A DNA stretch of 64,000 nt, from the NCBI RefSeq assembly GCF_003668555.1, contig NZ_RCWN01000001.1, forward strand, positions 2,331,501 to 2,395,500, read 5' to 3'. Source of the stretch: Notoacmeibacter ruber. GTDB lineage: Bacteria > Pseudomonadota > Alphaproteobacteria > Rhizobiales > Rhizobiaceae. The notes under the pieces are model-generated. The model was not told where the DNA came from. It worked only from the letters and a program-made list of their open reading frames with translations, and ran no database searches. Positions 1 through 10,414 of this stretch are shown here, one piece after another. The first letter of the stretch is position 1, and each line of letters starts with the position of its first letter. Position numbers and translations under genes: made by a program.

Positions 1-13
1 CGGGCGAAAATGA

Positions 14-46
14 AAAGGCCCGCCACGACGTCCGCGGCGGGCCTTT
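14..46 (-). terminator. Rho-independent terminator after ftsH
   Basis: A perfect 11-bp inverted repeat (14-24 against 36-46) encloses an 11-nt loop. Read on the minus strand it lies just past the ftsH stop codon and is followed by a T-rich stretch (TCATTTT). This marks the end of the minus-strand tol-tilS-ftsH gene run. Confidence 0.85.
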
Positions 47-63
47 CCAATCCAAACTGCTGT

Positions 64-1986
64 TCAGCCCTGTGGCTGCGGCTCGAGGCCCCCATCGGGC
101 TCGTTTGGCTTCGGGCGACCGGCGGTCGGCACCGACGAGCCGCGCGAGGGCGGCGTATCATCGCCGGAATCGCGTGAGGGCTTGTTGCCGGCCAGAAGCT
201 GCTTGATCTCGTCGCCAGTCAGCGTCTCGTATTCCAGCAGCCCTTCGGCCAATGCGATCCAGCCATCATGCTCATCCGTCAGGATGCGCCGCGCTTCCGC
301 ATAGGCATCGTCGATCAGCTTGCGGACTTCCGCGTCGATGATGCGGGCCGTCTCTTCGGAAATGTTCTTGCTCTGCGTCACGGAGTGACCGAGGAACACC
401 TCCTGCTCGTTTTCGCCATAGGCGACCTGCCCGAGCTTGTCCGAGAACCCCCACTGCGTGACCATGGCCCGTGCGAGCTTCGTCGCCTGTTCGATGTCCG
501 AGGCAGCGCCGGAGGTGATATTCTCCTTGCCGAACTTGATCTCCTCGGCGACGCGGCCACCCATCATGATGGCCAGTCGGCTCACCATATATTTATAGCT
601 CATCGAATAGCGGTCGCCTTCGGGCAACTGCATGACCATGCCGAGCGCACGTCCGCGGGGGATGATGGTCGCCTTGTGAACCGGGTCGGACGAAGGAACA
701 TGCAGCGCCACGATGGCGTGGCCGGCCTCGTGATAAGCCGTCAATTCCTTTTCGGCCTGCGTCATGGCGGAGGAGCGGCGTTCCGCCCCCATCATCACCT
801 TGTCCTTGGCGTCCTCGAACTCCGCCATGGTAACGAGGCGCTTATTGCGCCGCGCCGCCATCAGCGCCGCCTCATTGACGAGGTTCGAAAGGTCGGCACC
901 GGAGAAGCCGGGAGTGCCTCGCGCCAGAACTTTCAGATCGACATTGGGCGCCAGCGGCACGTTGCGCACATGCACCTTCAGGATTCGCTCGCGACCGGCG
1001 ATATCCGGATTCGGCACCACGACCTGACGGTCGAAACGGCCCGGACGCAGCAAGGCCGGGTCCAGAACGTCCGGACGGTTGGTCGCCGCGATCAGGATGA
1101 TCGATTCAGTGGCCTCGAAGCCGTCCATCTCGACGAGAAGCTGGTTGAGCGTCTGTTCACGTTCATCGTTGCCGCCGCCGAGCCCCGCGCCACGATGGCG
1201 ACCGACGGCATCGATCTCATCAATGAAGATGATGCAGGGGCTGTTCTTCTTGGCCTGCTCGAACATGTCGCGCACACGGCTCGCGCCGACGCCGACGAAC
1301 ATTTCCACGAAGTCCGATCCCGAGATGGTGAAGAACGGCACGCCCGCCTCGCCCGCGACAGCGCGAGCAAGCAGCGTCTTACCGGTTCCGGGAGGGCCGA
1401 CCAGCAGAACACCCTTCGGTATCTTGCCGCCAAGCCGCTGGAACTTCTGCGGATCGCGAAGAAATTCGACGATCTCTTCCAGATCTTCCTTCGCTTCCTC
1501 CACACCCGCAACATCCTGGAAGGTCACACGGCCATGGGCTTCGGTGAGGAGTTTGGCCTTTGACTTGCCGAAGCCCATCGCCCGGCCCGAACCGGATTGC
1601 ATCTGGCGCATGAAGAAAATCCAGACGCCAAGGATGAGGATCATTGGCAGCCAAGAGAGGAAATAGCCGAGGATCGAGTTGGACCCGTCGCTTTCCGGCC
1701 GCGCCTGAATCTCGACGTTCTGACTTTCAAGGCGCTCGACAAGCCCCTCATCGCCGGGAGAATAGGTCTGGAAACCGGTCGCGCTATCGGAATAGTTGCC
1801 GGTGATACGGTCGCCGCTGATCGTGACCGATTCCACCCGGCCGCTTTCGACCGCCTGGATAAATTCCGAATAGGCGATTTCCGAGCCATTGGTGCGCTGC
1901 TGAGGCGACTGAAAGAGATTGAAAAGCGCCACGAGCAGAACAGCGATAATCGCCCACAGCACGAAATTCCGATAGTTTGGATTCAT
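64..1986 (-). CDS. ftsH: ATP-dependent zinc metalloprotease FtsH
   Basis: Membrane-anchored AAA+ protease that degrades misassembled membrane proteins and short-lived regulators; 640 residues, normal length. Two N-terminal membrane segments (about 6-24 and 105-126) flank a periplasmic domain. Then come Walker A GPPGTGKT (197-204), Walker B with IDEID (about 252-259), the second region of homology ([18 protein letters not shown]) and the zinc site HEAGH (419-423), with an ASDIEQ aspartate as likely third ligand. The frame is open 26 codons further upstream, but the start MNPNYRNF is where the family begins, directly before the first membrane segment. Downstream of tilS, as is usual in rhizobia. 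C-terminal tail is Pro/Gly-rich and variable. Confidence 0.97.
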   Translation of the reverse strand: MNPNYRNFVLWAIIAVLLVALFNLFQSPQQRTNGSEIAYSEFIQAVESGRVESVTISGDRITGNYSDSATGFQTYSPGDEGLVERLESQNVEIQARPESDGSNSILGYFLSWLPMILILGVWIFFMRQMQSGSGRAMGFGKSKAKLLTEAHGRVTFQDVAGVEEAKEDLEEIVEFLRDPQKFQRLGGKIPKGVLLVGPPGTGKTLLARAVAGEAGVPFFTISGSDFVEMFVGVGASRVRDMFEQAKKNSPCIIFIDEIDAVGRHRGAGLGGGNDEREQTLNQLLVEMDGFEATESIILIAATNRPDVLDPALLRPGRFDRQVVVPNPDIAGRERILKVHVRNVPLAPNVDLKVLARGTPGFSGADLSNLVNEAALMAARRNKRLVTMAEFEDAKDKVMMGAERRSSAMTQAEKELTAYHEAGHAIVALHVPSSDPVHKATIIPRGRALGMVMQLPEGDRYSMSYKYMVSRLAIMMGGRVAEEIKFGKENITSGAASDIEQATKLARAMVTQWGFSDKLGQVAYGENEQEVFLGHSVTQSKNISEETARIIDAEVRKLIDDAYAEARRILTDEHDGWIALAEGLLEYETLTGDEIKQLLAGNKPSRDSGDDTPPSRGSSVPTAGRPKPNEPDGGLEPQPQG

Positions 1987-2082
1987 GTTCGATCCAGGTT
2001 TGGTGAGCCAGGCACGCATATCTGCCTGCCAATCTTGGCCAAGATAGGGATGCGAGAGGCCCATGCCAAGCGATGGGACGTC

Positions 2083-3255
2083 TCATTTGCCAATGTCGTG
2101 AACGAAAGTTTCCACCGGCGGCGGAGTAAGGGGCCAGTCGCAGAGCGTTTCGACCTGCTGCGCGACCGGCAGATCATGAAGTGGGACGGCTTTTGCGAAA
2201 GGATAAGGCATCTGCCCGAGTGGCGTTGTTTGTGTGGACCCGTCGTCTTTGCCGATTTGCCCGCGACGATGTTCGCGGCGGATAAAAAGACCGTCACCAC
2301 GTCGTTCGACGACGCATCGCGCCAGGCTTGAGCGCCGCGTTTGAGGAAGCCGCTTCAAGAGAGAGCAGACCGCAGCGGTCGCCGGGCGGTGGTCGAGACC
2401 GCCAGCAAAGGCGAGCATCACACGAAGGGCCTCGACCCTCTCTAAGTTCGGCATTGAAAAACGATCATCCCAACGAAGCAGCAGGGTCGAGGGGTCGACG
2501 CGCTGGGCATTGCTCGAAAGTATCCCGGCGACCCTCCGCGCGATAACGTCTCGCGACGTTTCCGACGCACTGCCCGCCCCCCCACCGTCGATCGACGCGC
2601 TGCCATCCTGCCGAAGGCGAACACGTTCAAAGCGGCGATCCTCATTGGAGGGGTCATCCACATAAGAGATGCCTTGCTTGGAGAGCCATTCGCGTAACGC
2701 CGCGCGGCGCAATGCCAGCATGGGTCGCATCACCCATGCCCCTCCCCGGCCCGTTCGCCAGAATGTGCCGGATGCCATTCCGCTCAAACCCAAGGTAGGT
2801 GCGGGATTGCGGCTTTGCCGCATCGCTAACGTCTCGGCCTGGTCATCTGCGGTGTGGGCCACGAGGATCGTCGCGTTCATGGGAGCTGCAAACGCGCTCA
2901 GCAGTCGATAACGCGCTTCCCGCGCTGCGGCCTGAATGCCACTTTTCGGTTTCTCGCCGCTCCAGATTAAGACCTGATGCGGCAGATCGAGCCGCTCGCA
3001 GATCCGTCCCACCAACCGCGCCTCTTCCGCACTACCGGTGCGTAGAGCATGATCGACTGTCGCGACATGCAGACGGTCGCACTCGCCTCTCCTGACGAGG
3101 CTTCGCCAGACCAGATGCAGCATGGAGACACTGTCGCTGCCACCCGAAACGGCAAGGACGATCGGCCCTTCTTTCGGCAGCGGAAGCGAAAACGGCGCCC
3201 CGGGAAAATCCGGAGCGCCGTCTGTCTCACAAACTGCCTGCCGTGCGCTCAGCAA
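2083..3255 (-). CDS. tilS: tRNA(Ile)-lysidine synthase TilS
   Basis: ATP-dependent enzyme that attaches lysine to C34 of the CAU-anticodon isoleucine tRNA, changing its decoding from AUG to AUA; essential in most bacteria. The N-terminal PP-loop motif SGGSDS is clear, followed by AHTADDQAET, typical of the N-type ATP pyrophosphatase fold. The start is uncertain. The frame is open to an ATG at 3345, but that would overlap cpoB by 97 bp. A TTG at 3255, overlapping the cpoB TGA by a few bases, fits translational coupling and places the PP-loop about 36 residues in. The cytosolic product sits between cpoB and ftsH. Confidence 0.88.
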   Translation of the reverse strand: MLSARQAVCETDGAPDFPGAPFSLPLPKEGPIVLAVSGGSDSVSMLHLVWRSLVRRGECDRLHVATVDHALRTGSAEEARLVGRICERLDLPHQVLIWSGEKPKSGIQAAAREARYRLLSAFAAPMNATILVAHTADDQAETLAMRQSRNPAPTLGLSGMASGTFWRTGRGGAWVMRPMLALRRAALREWLSKQGISYVDDPSNEDRRFERVRLRQDGSASIDGGGAGSASETSRDVIARRVAGILSSNAQRVDPSTLLLRWDDRFSMPNLERVEALRVMLAFAGGLDHRPATAAVCSLLKRLPQTRRSSLARCVVERRGDGLFIRREHRRGQIGKDDGSTQTTPLGQMPYPFAKAVPLHDLPVAQQVETLCDWPLTPPPVETFVHDIGK

Positions 3256-4226
3256 GAAGCAGCGGCCTCTTCTTGATGCAGCCGGGAGCGAAAGGCGTCG
3301 GTCGTATCGGGGTAGCGATCGGGAATGGCCTTGAGCGTCTCGCAAGCCACGTCCTTCTGGCCCATCGCCGCCAGAGTAACCCCCAGCTTGAGCATCATGT
3401 CCGGAGCCTTGTCGCTCTGCGCATGGGTCTTCGTGCCATCGAGAAAGACTTCGACGGCATCGGCATAACGCTCCTGTCCGCGAAGGCTCTCGCCCAGCCA
3501 GAACTGGGCATCTGCCGCACGGGGATCTTCCGGATAGCGCTCTGAAAACTGCCGAAAGCCGGATTCCGCGCCGACATAATCGCCAGCGAGGACACGATTA
3601 TAGGCTTCGCTGTAGATCGCGTTCGGATCGGCGGGCTGCGGCGGAAGCGAAGCCACGGTCGTTTCGTCCGTGGCAGGCAAGTCATTTTCCGTCGCGCTCA
3701 CATTGCCGAGATCGTCGAGCGTCAGGTTTCCGAGATCGCGCGGCGGTGAGCCGAGTTCGGGAGCGGCACCCTCCTCGTAGGGCGAATGCTCGACAGCATC
3801 CATCGGCACTTCCTCAGACATTTCGGCACGTGCCTCTTGGGCCGGCGTCAGGGTTGTCGGCTCAGCCTCTGCCCGCTCCGGCTCTTCGGATGGCAGAGAG
3901 CCGGACTGTCCTTCACCCTGGCCAGGCGCGTTCCCTTCCATCTGATCGAGACGGAACTGCATGTCCTCGAGCTGTTTGCGTATCTGCTCCTGCAATTGCA
4001 GGATCTGGAAGTTCAAATCCTCCACGGTGCCGTTGAGGCGGCGGACCTGCTCTTCCAGCTGAGCGACACGTGGGTCTGAGGCCTGGGCCAGCTGTATGGT
4101 CGTCTGTTGCTCGCCGCCGTCTCGCTTGAAGATCGAGAGCGGGCCGGCTGCGGCCGGTAATGCCGGTAGAGAAAGGGCAACCGTCAGGAGCGTGGCGCGC
4201 AGAAGGGCGGTTTTGGCCGGGGCCAT
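3249..4226 (-). CDS. cpoB: Tol-Pal system TPR protein CpoB (YbgF)
   Basis: Periplasmic coordinator of Tol-Pal constriction and peptidoglycan synthesis at division. A signal peptide (ends near PALPAAA) precedes a coiled-coil trimerisation segment rich in Q/L/E heptads (RVAQLEEQVRRLNG). An acidic Ala/Glu/Pro linker follows, then C-terminal TPR repeats beginning about YSEAYNRVLAGDYVGAE and including AQFWLGESLRGQERYADA. The start at 4226 (MAPAKTA) is chosen because GAGGA lies 9 nt upstream; the nearby ATG at 4235 directly abuts that Shine-Dalgarno. Length 325, slightly longer than the E. coli protein because of the linker. Downstream of pal after a hairpin. Confidence 0.93.
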   Translation of the reverse strand: MAPAKTALLRATLLTVALSLPALPAAAGPLSIFKRDGGEQQTTIQLAQASDPRVAQLEEQVRRLNGTVEDLNFQILQLQEQIRKQLEDMQFRLDQMEGNAPGQGEGQSGSLPSEEPERAEAEPTTLTPAQEARAEMSEEVPMDAVEHSPYEEGAAPELGSPPRDLGNLTLDDLGNVSATENDLPATDETTVASLPPQPADPNAIYSEAYNRVLAGDYVGAESGFRQFSERYPEDPRAADAQFWLGESLRGQERYADAVEVFLDGTKTHAQSDKAPDMMLKLGVTLAAMGQKDVACETLKAIPDRYPDTTDAFRSRLHQEEAAASC

Positions 4227-4322
4227 GATGAGCATTCCTCGAATAGTGTTCCTCTGGACAGCGGACAGGCCTGAAAGACGCTGGCCGATTATGACCGTTA
4301 AGCAGGTCACTTGGCCGAAAAT

Positions 4323-4349
4323 GCGGAAGGCATGCCAATTGCCTTCCGC
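4323..4349 (-). terminator. Hairpin between pal and cpoB, possible terminator
   Basis: Perfect 10-bp inverted repeat (4323-4332 against 4340-4349) with a 7-nt loop. On the minus strand it is followed by ATTTTC. It could end part of the pal transcripts or act as an mRNA-stabilising processing site, giving pal more message than cpoB. Confidence 0.55.
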
Positions 4350-4388
4350 TGTGACCAATTTATCACGTTCTTTCGACGCTGATGCGCC

Positions 4389-4886
4389 TTACTTCAGCAC
4401 GGTGACCGCGCGGCGATTCTGCGACCAGCAAGAGATATCGTCACACACGGCGACCGGGCGTTCCTTACCGTAAGAGACGGTATTGATCCGGTTGGCAGCG
4501 ATGCCGCGGCTGATCAGATAGTCGCGGGCAGCGGCCGCACGGCGAGCGCCGAGCGCGATATTGTATTCGCGCGTGCCGCGCTCGTCGGCATGACCTTCGA
4601 CCGTGATCGGATAGTTCGAATACTGGTTCAGCCACTGGGCCTGCTTGGCCAGGGTCTGCTGCGCATCGGCGCGGATGACCGATGAATCGGTATCGAAGAA
4701 CACCCGGTCGCCTACATTGACCGTGAAGTCCTGCGTGCTGCCCGGCTGAGCGCTGCCGGCAGCGCTGAGGCCGAGATCGGCAGCAGAATTCGGCACGTTC
4801 TTTTTCGATGCACAGCCGGCAAGCGCGAGCGCGCCGACAAGCGCGATCATGGCCGGATTGCGAGAAAGTTCGATGAAACGACGCAT
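4389..4886 (-). CDS. pal: Peptidoglycan-associated lipoprotein Pal
   Basis: Outer-membrane lipoprotein that binds peptidoglycan and TolB, linking the outer membrane to the wall during division. A lipoprotein signal peptide ends in the lipobox LAGC (acylated Cys25), followed by a short linker and the OmpA-like domain (about 60-165) with the diagnostic VEGHADERGTREYN loop that binds diaminopimelate. 165 residues, standard size. An additional CDDISCWSQNRRA segment near the C-terminus carries two cysteines, as in other rhizobial Pal proteins. Lies 188 bp downstream of tolB. Confidence 0.97.
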   Translation of the reverse strand: MRRFIELSRNPAMIALVGALALAGCASKKNVPNSAADLGLSAAGSAQPGSTQDFTVNVGDRVFFDTDSSVIRADAQQTLAKQAQWLNQYSNYPITVEGHADERGTREYNIALGARRAAAARDYLISRGIAANRINTVSYGKERPVAVCDDISCWSQNRRAVTVLK

Positions 4887-5074
4887 GGTCGCTAACCCCT
4901 TAGATATACGGTGGCCGCAGCCCCTCTGGTTCTAAAATCGAATCGCCCGCCAGCGTGGCCTTGCCACTGTCCCCTGTCGAGTGATCCCCTAATCCATGGC
5001 GCCGCACGCTAGTAGAGATTGCGGCACAATGGCGGCAGCCAGTGACATTCGCCCTCTGACCACCCAGTTCCTCC

Positions 5075-6382
5075 TCAGTCCAGTCTTGGCGACCAGGCCG
5101 GGTCCGACGCAAAATTGGGTGTCGGAATTGCCTGCTCGTTTCGACCTGTCAGATCGACCGAGCGCAGCTTGGGACCTGCGCCCTGGTCTTCTCTGAAAAA
5201 CATGATGACGCGTCCGTTCGGGGCCCAGGTCGGGCCTTCGACCAGATAGCCGGTCGTCAGGATACGCTCGCCCGAACCATCCGGCTTCATGACGCCGATG
5301 GAAAACTCGCCACCACTCTGCTTGGTGAAGGCAATCAGATCTCCCCGTGGACTCCAGACCGGCGTGGAGTAGCTGCCATTGCCGAAGCTGATGCGCGCCT
5401 GGCCCGAGCCATCAGCGTTCATCCTGTAGATTTGGGAAGGCCCGCCACGGTCGGACGTGAAGACGATCTGACCGCCATCCGGCGAATAGGAGGGTGAGGT
5501 ATCGATCGCGTTCGTGTCGGTCAGCCGCTGCATGTTGCGGCTCGACAGGTCCATGGTGAAGATATCCGAATTACCGTCCTGCCGGCCGATACTCATCACG
5601 ACCTTGCCGCCATCAGGTGAAAAGCGCGGCGCAAAGCTCATGCCTGGAATATTGCCAATGAGTTCGCGCTGGCCCGTCTCCAGTTGCAGCAGATAGACCC
5701 GCGGCTGACCGTCCGCATAGGACATGTAGGTCACTTCCTGACGGTTCGGCGAAAAGCGGGGCGTCAGTACGATCTGGCCGCCCTTTGTCAGATAGCGCAG
5801 GTTCGCGCCGTCCTGATCCATAATGGCAAGGCGCTTGTTGCGATTGTCCTTCGGGCCGCTTTCGTCGACGAAGACCACCCGCGTATCGAAATAGCCGTCT
5901 TCGCCGGTCAGCGCCTTGTAGATCGTATCGGCGATGATATGCGCCACGCGCCGCCAGTTATCCGGCGTCGTGAAAAACTGCTCGCCGATAATCTGAGACT
6001 GCCCGTAAGTATCCCAAAGGCGGAATTCCGCACGCAGTCGCCCGCCATCCGGCACAATACGGCCCGTGACGAGCGCCTGCGCGTCGATTGCCGTCCAGTC
6101 CTGAAAACGGGGCGACTGATCGGGATTGTCGATCTGCTGGATGAACGCCGCCTTGTCGATCGGCCGAAACAGACCGGATCGTGCAAGGTCGGCAGCGATC
6201 ACGTCGGTGATCTGCTGGCCCAAACCATCCTGGCTGAGGAAATCCGTGATCGCGATTGGCAGCGGCTCCACCGTACCGCGATTGACGTCGATTTCGACGA
6301 CGGCCCGCGCCGGCATGCTCAGCCACAAAAGGGCTGCCGCGATCAGGCCGAGTCGGGAGATGAGACGATATAGATGTTTCAT
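5075..6382 (-). CDS. tolB: Tol-Pal system translocation protein TolB
   Basis: Periplasmic beta-propeller that shuttles between TolA and Pal. A signal peptide (about residues 1-27, ending MPARA) precedes an N-terminal alpha/beta domain with the VEIDVNRG strand region. The C-terminal propeller shows repeated blades of the kind [23 protein letters not shown] and [10 protein letters not shown]. 435 residues, normal. Start ATG at 6382 directly precedes the signal peptide; an AGAGGA sits somewhat far upstream. Follows tolA by 25 bp and is presumably cotranscribed with it. Confidence 0.97.
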   Translation of the reverse strand: MKHLYRLISRLGLIAAALLWLSMPARAVVEIDVNRGTVEPLPIAITDFLSQDGLGQQITDVIAADLARSGLFRPIDKAAFIQQIDNPDQSPRFQDWTAIDAQALVTGRIVPDGGRLRAEFRLWDTYGQSQIIGEQFFTTPDNWRRVAHIIADTIYKALTGEDGYFDTRVVFVDESGPKDNRNKRLAIMDQDGANLRYLTKGGQIVLTPRFSPNRQEVTYMSYADGQPRVYLLQLETGQRELIGNIPGMSFAPRFSPDGGKVVMSIGRQDGNSDIFTMDLSSRNMQRLTDTNAIDTSPSYSPDGGQIVFTSDRGGPSQIYRMNADGSGQARISFGNGSYSTPVWSPRGDLIAFTKQSGGEFSIGVMKPDGSGERILTTGYLVEGPTWAPNGRVIMFFREDQGAGPKLRSVDLTGRNEQAIPTPNFASDPAWSPRLD

Positions 6383-6407
6383 AAAGGGTATGAAGTCCTC
6401 TAGCGGA

Positions 6408-7466
6408 TCAGAAGAACATGTCGCGAGGATCGAAATTCACGATCACTTCGCGCCAGGTTTCGTATTTGCCCTCAGGCACCCGTAGGCCCTGAACGTCACA
6501 TTTCTGAATGGCGCGCACGGCGCTTCGGTCGAACTGCGCATTACCGGACGATGTCGTTACACGCGGAGCGCCTTCGAGCTTGCCATTCTGGTTGAGCGCG
6601 AATTTGACTGAGACACGCAGATTGTCCGCATCCACGATACCGGCATCGATGCTCCAGCAATTGCCGAGCTGATCGCGCAGGGCCGCCATTTCAGAAGCGG
6701 AAAGTTCCGGCGCATTGGTGCGGCTGGCGCCCGCTCCCGCCGTCTGGGCGCTCGCTTTCGCACCACCGCCCTTCTCTTCCTGCTTGTTGATCAAAGCCTT
6801 GATCTGGTCGTCCAGCGCCTTGGCTTCAGCCACCTTCTTGGCCTCGGCTTCCGCCTTTCGCTTGGCTTCCGCTTCCGCCAACTCCTTCTGGCGGCGCTCT
6901 TCTTCCTCGGCAGCCTGGCGTTTTTCCTCTTCGGCCTTCTTCTTGGCCTCTTCGGCGCGGCGCTGCTCTTCCTGCTGCTTACGCTCCTGTTCGGCCTTTT
7001 CCAGAAGCTCGGCCACCGGATCGACTTCAGGCTCGGGCTTCGGTTCGGGCTTGACCTCCTTCACCGGCTCCGGCTCGGGTTCGGCCTTGGCCACCTCGAC
7101 CGGCTTTTCGGCAGGCTTCGGTTCCGGCCGTTTCATCGGCAGCGGCGGCGGCGCTGCCGGTGTGGAGTTTTCCACCTTCCGCTCCGACGGAGCTGCGTCG
7201 GGCGAGTTGTCGAGGTCGGCCGTGTTACGGCCGATATTGACGGCGTCGGGGCGCGGCTCAGGCGTTTCCATTTTCTTCGGCGCAGGCGGCTGCTCCTTGT
7301 CCGCCGTTCGCTCGCCCTTGACCAGCTGGTTGAGATCGTTCTCCGAAATCGCGGTCACCGAAATCGCTTCATCAAGCTCGAACGGCTTCGGGGAGGAAAG
7401 CGAAACGAGCGCAAACCCCAGCACGCAGAGATGGAGAAGTACCGATGTGGCGAGACCCGTCTTCAT
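6408..7466 (-). CDS. tolA: Tol-Pal system protein TolA
   Basis: Inner-membrane protein that transmits the TolQR proton-motive motor to the periplasm. One N-terminal membrane segment (about 7-25) is followed by a Pro/Glu/Lys-rich stretch with PEPKP repeats, then a long Ala/Glu/Lys helical region (about 145-225, [17 protein letters not shown] type). The C-terminal globular domain (about 250-352) has a TonB-like strand order: [31 protein letters not shown]. 352 residues. Lies 9 bp after tolR, in the classic tolQRAB order. The repetitive middle is the usual hypervariable part of the family. Confidence 0.96.
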   Translation of the reverse strand: MKTGLATSVLLHLCVLGFALVSLSSPKPFELDEAISVTAISENDLNQLVKGERTADKEQPPAPKKMETPEPRPDAVNIGRNTADLDNSPDAAPSERKVENSTPAAPPPLPMKRPEPKPAEKPVEVAKAEPEPEPVKEVKPEPKPEPEVDPVAELLEKAEQERKQQEEQRRAEEAKKKAEEEKRQAAEEEERRQKELAEAEAKRKAEAEAKKVAEAKALDDQIKALINKQEEKGGGAKASAQTAGAGASRTNAPELSASEMAALRDQLGNCWSIDAGIVDADNLRVSVKFALNQNGKLEGAPRVTTSSGNAQFDRSAVRAIQKCDVQGLRVPEGKYETWREVIVNFDPRDMFF

Positions 7467-7475
7467 GCGATGGCG

Positions 7476-7928
7476 TCAGCCGTCCTCCTGAACGGTCACC
7501 AGACCCACATTGGTGAAACCGCCTGCCTGAATGCGCGCCATGACACGCATGACGCTGCCGTAATCAATGGCCCGGTCGCCGCGCACGAAGATGCGTGCAT
7601 CGCCCTTGGCGTCCTTGATGGCCTGCAGCTTCGGCACGACTTCGTCGAGCTGAAGCTCGGTTTCCTGAAGGTAGATGCGCCCTTCGCCGTCGACCGAGAC
7701 CACCAGTGGCTCGGTCTCGCTGTTCATCGGCGCGGCGTCCGTATTCGGCAGGTCGACCGGTACACCGACCGTCATCAGCGGCGCGGCGACCATGAAGATG
7801 ATGAGCAGCACGAGCATGACGTCGACCAGCGGCGTCACGTTGATTTCCGAAATCGTACCGGTGCGCGAACGACGGCGGCGCCTGTTGCGTCCCTGAAATC
7901 CGGCTGCGGAGGGTCCGCCCATTGCCAT
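7476..7928 (-). CDS. tolR: Tol-Pal proton channel subunit TolR
   Basis: ExbD/TolR family subunit; with TolQ it converts proton flow into movement of TolA. A basic N-terminal cytoplasmic stretch (RNRRRRRSR) precedes the single membrane helix, which starts with NVTPLVDVMLVLLIIFM. Asp36 is the conserved proton-carrying residue (Asp23 in E. coli). The periplasmic domain has VDLPNTDA and the C-terminal IQAGGFTNVGLVT. 150 residues, normal. Separated from tolQ by 12 bp. Confidence 0.97.
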   Translation of the reverse strand: MAMGGPSAAGFQGRNRRRRRSRTGTISEINVTPLVDVMLVLLIIFMVAAPLMTVGVPVDLPNTDAAPMNSETEPLVVSVDGEGRIYLQETELQLDEVVPKLQAIKDAKGDARIFVRGDRAIDYGSVMRVMARIQAGGFTNVGLVTVQEDG

Positions 7929-7940
7929 GGCTGCCTCCCT

Positions 7941-8672
7941 TTAGGCTGCCGCCTGCGCGGTGCTGCGATTGGCGGCCGAGCGTTCGTCGATCTGCCGTGA
8001 AAGAATGGCCGAGAATTCGTCGGCAAAGCCTTCCATCCGTCCGCCGAGCTTGTTGGCGTCGCCGGAAAGCTTGTTGTAGGCCATGACGGCCGGGATAGCC
8101 GCGACAAGACCGATGGCCGTCGCCAGAAGCGCTTCGGCGATGCCCGGCGCAACCACGGCCAGCGATGTCTGTTTCGAGGCGGCAATCGCCTGGAACGACG
8201 TCATGATGCCGACGACCGTGCCGAACAGGCCAATAAACGGCGCGGCTGAACCGATTGTCGCAAGGAAGCCGAGGCGCCCTTCGAGGCTCTCCATCTCGCG
8301 CGCCAGGGCAAGGTCCATCGATTTGTCGATGCGGCTCTGGAGCGGCGCGGGGCTGCGTGCGCCCCGTTCGAAACTCTTCTTCCACTCCCGCATGGCGGAA
8401 ACGAAGATCGTCGCCATGCCGGAGGTCTTGCGATCCGACAGCGTGCGGTAAAGCTCTTCCAGCGACTGGCCCGACCAGAAATTATCCTCGAAACGGTCCA
8501 TTTCGCTGCGCATGCGGCGATATGACAGAACCTTCTCCACGATAATCGCCCAAGTCCATATCGATGCAAGGATCAGGCCGATCATGACGAGCTTGACCAC
8601 CCAGCCGGCCTGCATGAAGAGGTCGATCAGTGATACATCACCACCTGGTGCGGCCAGTGCCACCTGTTCCAT
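7941..8672 (-). CDS. tolQ: Tol-Pal proton channel subunit TolQ
   Basis: MotA/TolQ/ExbB-family inner-membrane protein. Three membrane helices are visible: about 23-45, 130-152 and 168-190. The long cytoplasmic loop lies between the first two, and the family signature GLFGTVVGIMTSFQAIA starts helix two. 243 residues. First gene of the tolQRAB-pal-cpoB unit; a 203-bp non-coding stretch separates it from ybgC, so a tolQ promoter is probable there although I could not pick one with confidence. Confidence 0.97.
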   Translation of the reverse strand: MEQVALAAPGGDVSLIDLFMQAGWVVKLVMIGLILASIWTWAIIVEKVLSYRRMRSEMDRFEDNFWSGQSLEELYRTLSDRKTSGMATIFVSAMREWKKSFERGARSPAPLQSRIDKSMDLALAREMESLEGRLGFLATIGSAAPFIGLFGTVVGIMTSFQAIAASKQTSLAVVAPGIAEALLATAIGLVAAIPAVMAYNKLSGDANKLGGRMEGFADEFSAILSRQIDERSAANRSTAQAAA

Positions 8673-8875
8673 GTCTCAATTCCCCTGAAGTTCGGACAGC
8701 GGGCTGGCGGGGTTAACGCCGGATATGAAAGGCCACATGTCCGTTTTCTGGCTTTTCTCGTGTAAATTTGGCGAATGGAAGGCGTTTGGCCTCACTTCGC
8801 CTTTCTAAAACAAGGTTAACAGGCCGTGGTTAATGGCCCGTTAGGATTTCATGTCCGAATTGTGGCGACTCGCGC

Positions 8876-9370
8876 TCAGGACACGTCCTGCTGCGTCCGG
8901 GCAAAAGCCTCCCGCCATGCGGATGGCAAACGGCGCGGCCGCCCGTCCCGACCGATAATCGCGGCATGCACTTTCGCTTCGATCAGAGGCGTCTCTGCCC
9001 GGAGGATGCGCTGATCCATCGTAACCCGCGCACCGGACTGTTCGGCGATCGTCGTTTCCACCGTCAGCACATCGTCCATACGCGCCGGCGAACGAAAATC
9101 GATCTCCATCCGGCGAACGATCCAGACAAGCGCTTCATCATCCGATCGCGCCATCAATTCATTGTGGTGGATGTCGTGAAGGCGCAGAAAGTCGGAGCGC
9201 CCGCGCTCCAGAAACTCCAGATAGCGCGCATGATAGACGACCCCGGAAAAGTCGGTGTCGGCATAATAGACACGGGCCTCCAGACGATGGATGCCGTTCT
9301 CGATCCGCCCGGCAAGAGCGTGGTCTTCGCCTGCTGAAGGCTGAGCCCGGGATCCATCATGATCGATCAT
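8876..9370 (-). CDS. ybgC: Tol-Pal-associated acyl-CoA thioesterase YbgC
   Basis: Hotdog-fold acyl-CoA thioesterase commonly encoded beside tolQ. The motif YYADTDFSGVVYHARY contains the family's catalytic aspartate and nucleotide-contact residues; RGRSDF follows as usual. The start at 9370 (MIDHDGS) is chosen for its AAGGA Shine-Dalgarno 7 nt upstream. The frame stays open further upstream, but the extension is not family-like. 164 residues, including an about 20-residue N-terminal extension before the fold. Lies 117 bp below the metallophosphoesterase gene. Confidence 0.93.
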   Translation of the reverse strand: MIDHDGSRAQPSAGEDHALAGRIENGIHRLEARVYYADTDFSGVVYHARYLEFLERGRSDFLRLHDIHHNELMARSDDEALVWIVRRMEIDFRSPARMDDVLTVETTIAEQSGARVTMDQRILRAETPLIEAKVHAAIIGRDGRPRRLPSAWREAFARTQQDVS

Positions 9371-9487
9371 CGCGTTTTCCTTCTTTCGTCCCTTTGCGCC
9401 GATCCCGCCAGACGATCTGTCGGAGATACACCAGATGCCATTTCGATCCGCAGGGCTCAAGTCTGCCCGACCTTCGGCCACCGGCGC

Positions 9488-10414
9488 TCAGTTCGATGAA
9501 CCGGCACCACCCAGTTCTAGCAGGACGATTTCAGGTGTTACGCCGATCCGGACCGGCAGGATCGACATGCCGATCCCTCCGGTGATGAGAAGATCGCGCC
9601 CCTCTTCCTGATAGTGCCCATAGCGGTAATCCAGTTCATGCCTGATCCGCGGCACGACGGGCGCCCAGCCAAAGGGGGCGATCTGTCCGCCATGCGTATG
9701 ACCCGAAAGGGTAAGGCTCACACGATCCGGCACATCGGGAAAGATATCCGGTTCATGCGCCATCAAAAGCACCGGCGCCTCGTCGTCGGCGATCTTTGCC
9801 ATCGTCGCGGGCAGATCGGCGCGGCTGAAGGCCCTTGGTCGTCCGTCGACCATTTTGGTATAGCGTCCCATCTGGTCGCCCAGCCCGGCCAGCCAGAAGG
9901 CTTCGCCGTCGGTATCGAGGCGCTCGACGTCGTTTTCGTAGACCTTGATCCCCGCACTCTGAAGCGCCTGCCGCGCCGTCGAAGGGCTGTCCTCCGTAAA
10001 GTCGGAGATCGGATCGTCTCCCCAGTCGTGATTGCCGAGGACCGCATGGACTCCAAGCGGCGCCTGCAACCTGGAAAGCTCCGCGCCCCACGCTTCGCTC
10101 GGCACCTGTCCCAAAGAGAGATCCATGCCGGAAAGATAATCGCCGAGGAGAAGGTGGATATCGGGTTTGAGCGCATTCATCGCATTCACGATCTTGCGAA
10201 TGCGCGATGGGCCCACCCAGGGCCGGCAGGCATGAAGATCGCTCATCAGAACCGCTCGCAGACGCAGTTCGGGCGGCCAGCCGGGCGGCGTGATTGCATA
10301 GCGCTGCACCTTGAGCCGCACGAATGTTTCCGCGGCCACCGCCGATGTCGCGGCGAGCCCGACAAGGGCCGCTCCCCCGAGAATTTTAATCGCTGCTCGC
10401 CTGTCCGGCATCAC
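9488..10414 (-). CDS. Membrane-associated metallophosphoesterase, YkuE/YaeI-like
   Basis: Calcineurin-like phosphoesterase. All core blocks are visible: DLH (SDLHACRP), GD (LLLGDYLSG), GNHDW and the C-terminal GHTHGGQ, which together bind the dinuclear metal centre. The N-terminus has a twin-arginine-like start ([11 protein letters not shown]) and a hydrophobic stretch (about 10-28), so it is probably exported or membrane-anchored. Relatives include YaeI/LpxH-like enzymes, but the substrate cannot be assigned. Its ATG overlaps the ruvB stop by 4 bp, so translation is coupled to ruvB. 308 residues. Confidence 0.85.
   Translation of the reverse strand: MMPDRRAAIKILGGAALVGLAATSAVAAETFVRLKVQRYAITPPGWPPELRLRAVLMSDLHACRPWVGPSRIRKIVNAMNALKPDIHLLLGDYLSGMDLSLGQVPSEAWGAELSRLQAPLGVHAVLGNHDWGDDPISDFTEDSPSTARQALQSAGIKVYENDVERLDTDGEAFWLAGLGDQMGRYTKMVDGRPRAFSRADLPATMAKIADDEAPVLLMAHEPDIFPDVPDRVSLTLSGHTHGGQIAPFGWAPVVPRIRHELDYRYGHYQEEGRDLLITGGIGMSILPVRIGVTPEIVLLELGGAGSSN

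Noticed and set aside
3256..3345. tilS start at the ATG 3345
   Set aside because: It would overlap cpoB by 97 bp and add a non-conserved stretch; a TTG at 3255 at the cpoB stop is more plausible.
8815..8840. CtrA site upstream of tolQ (two TTAA sequences)
   Set aside because: The spacing is 10 bp rather than 7, so it does not meet the CtrA consensus.
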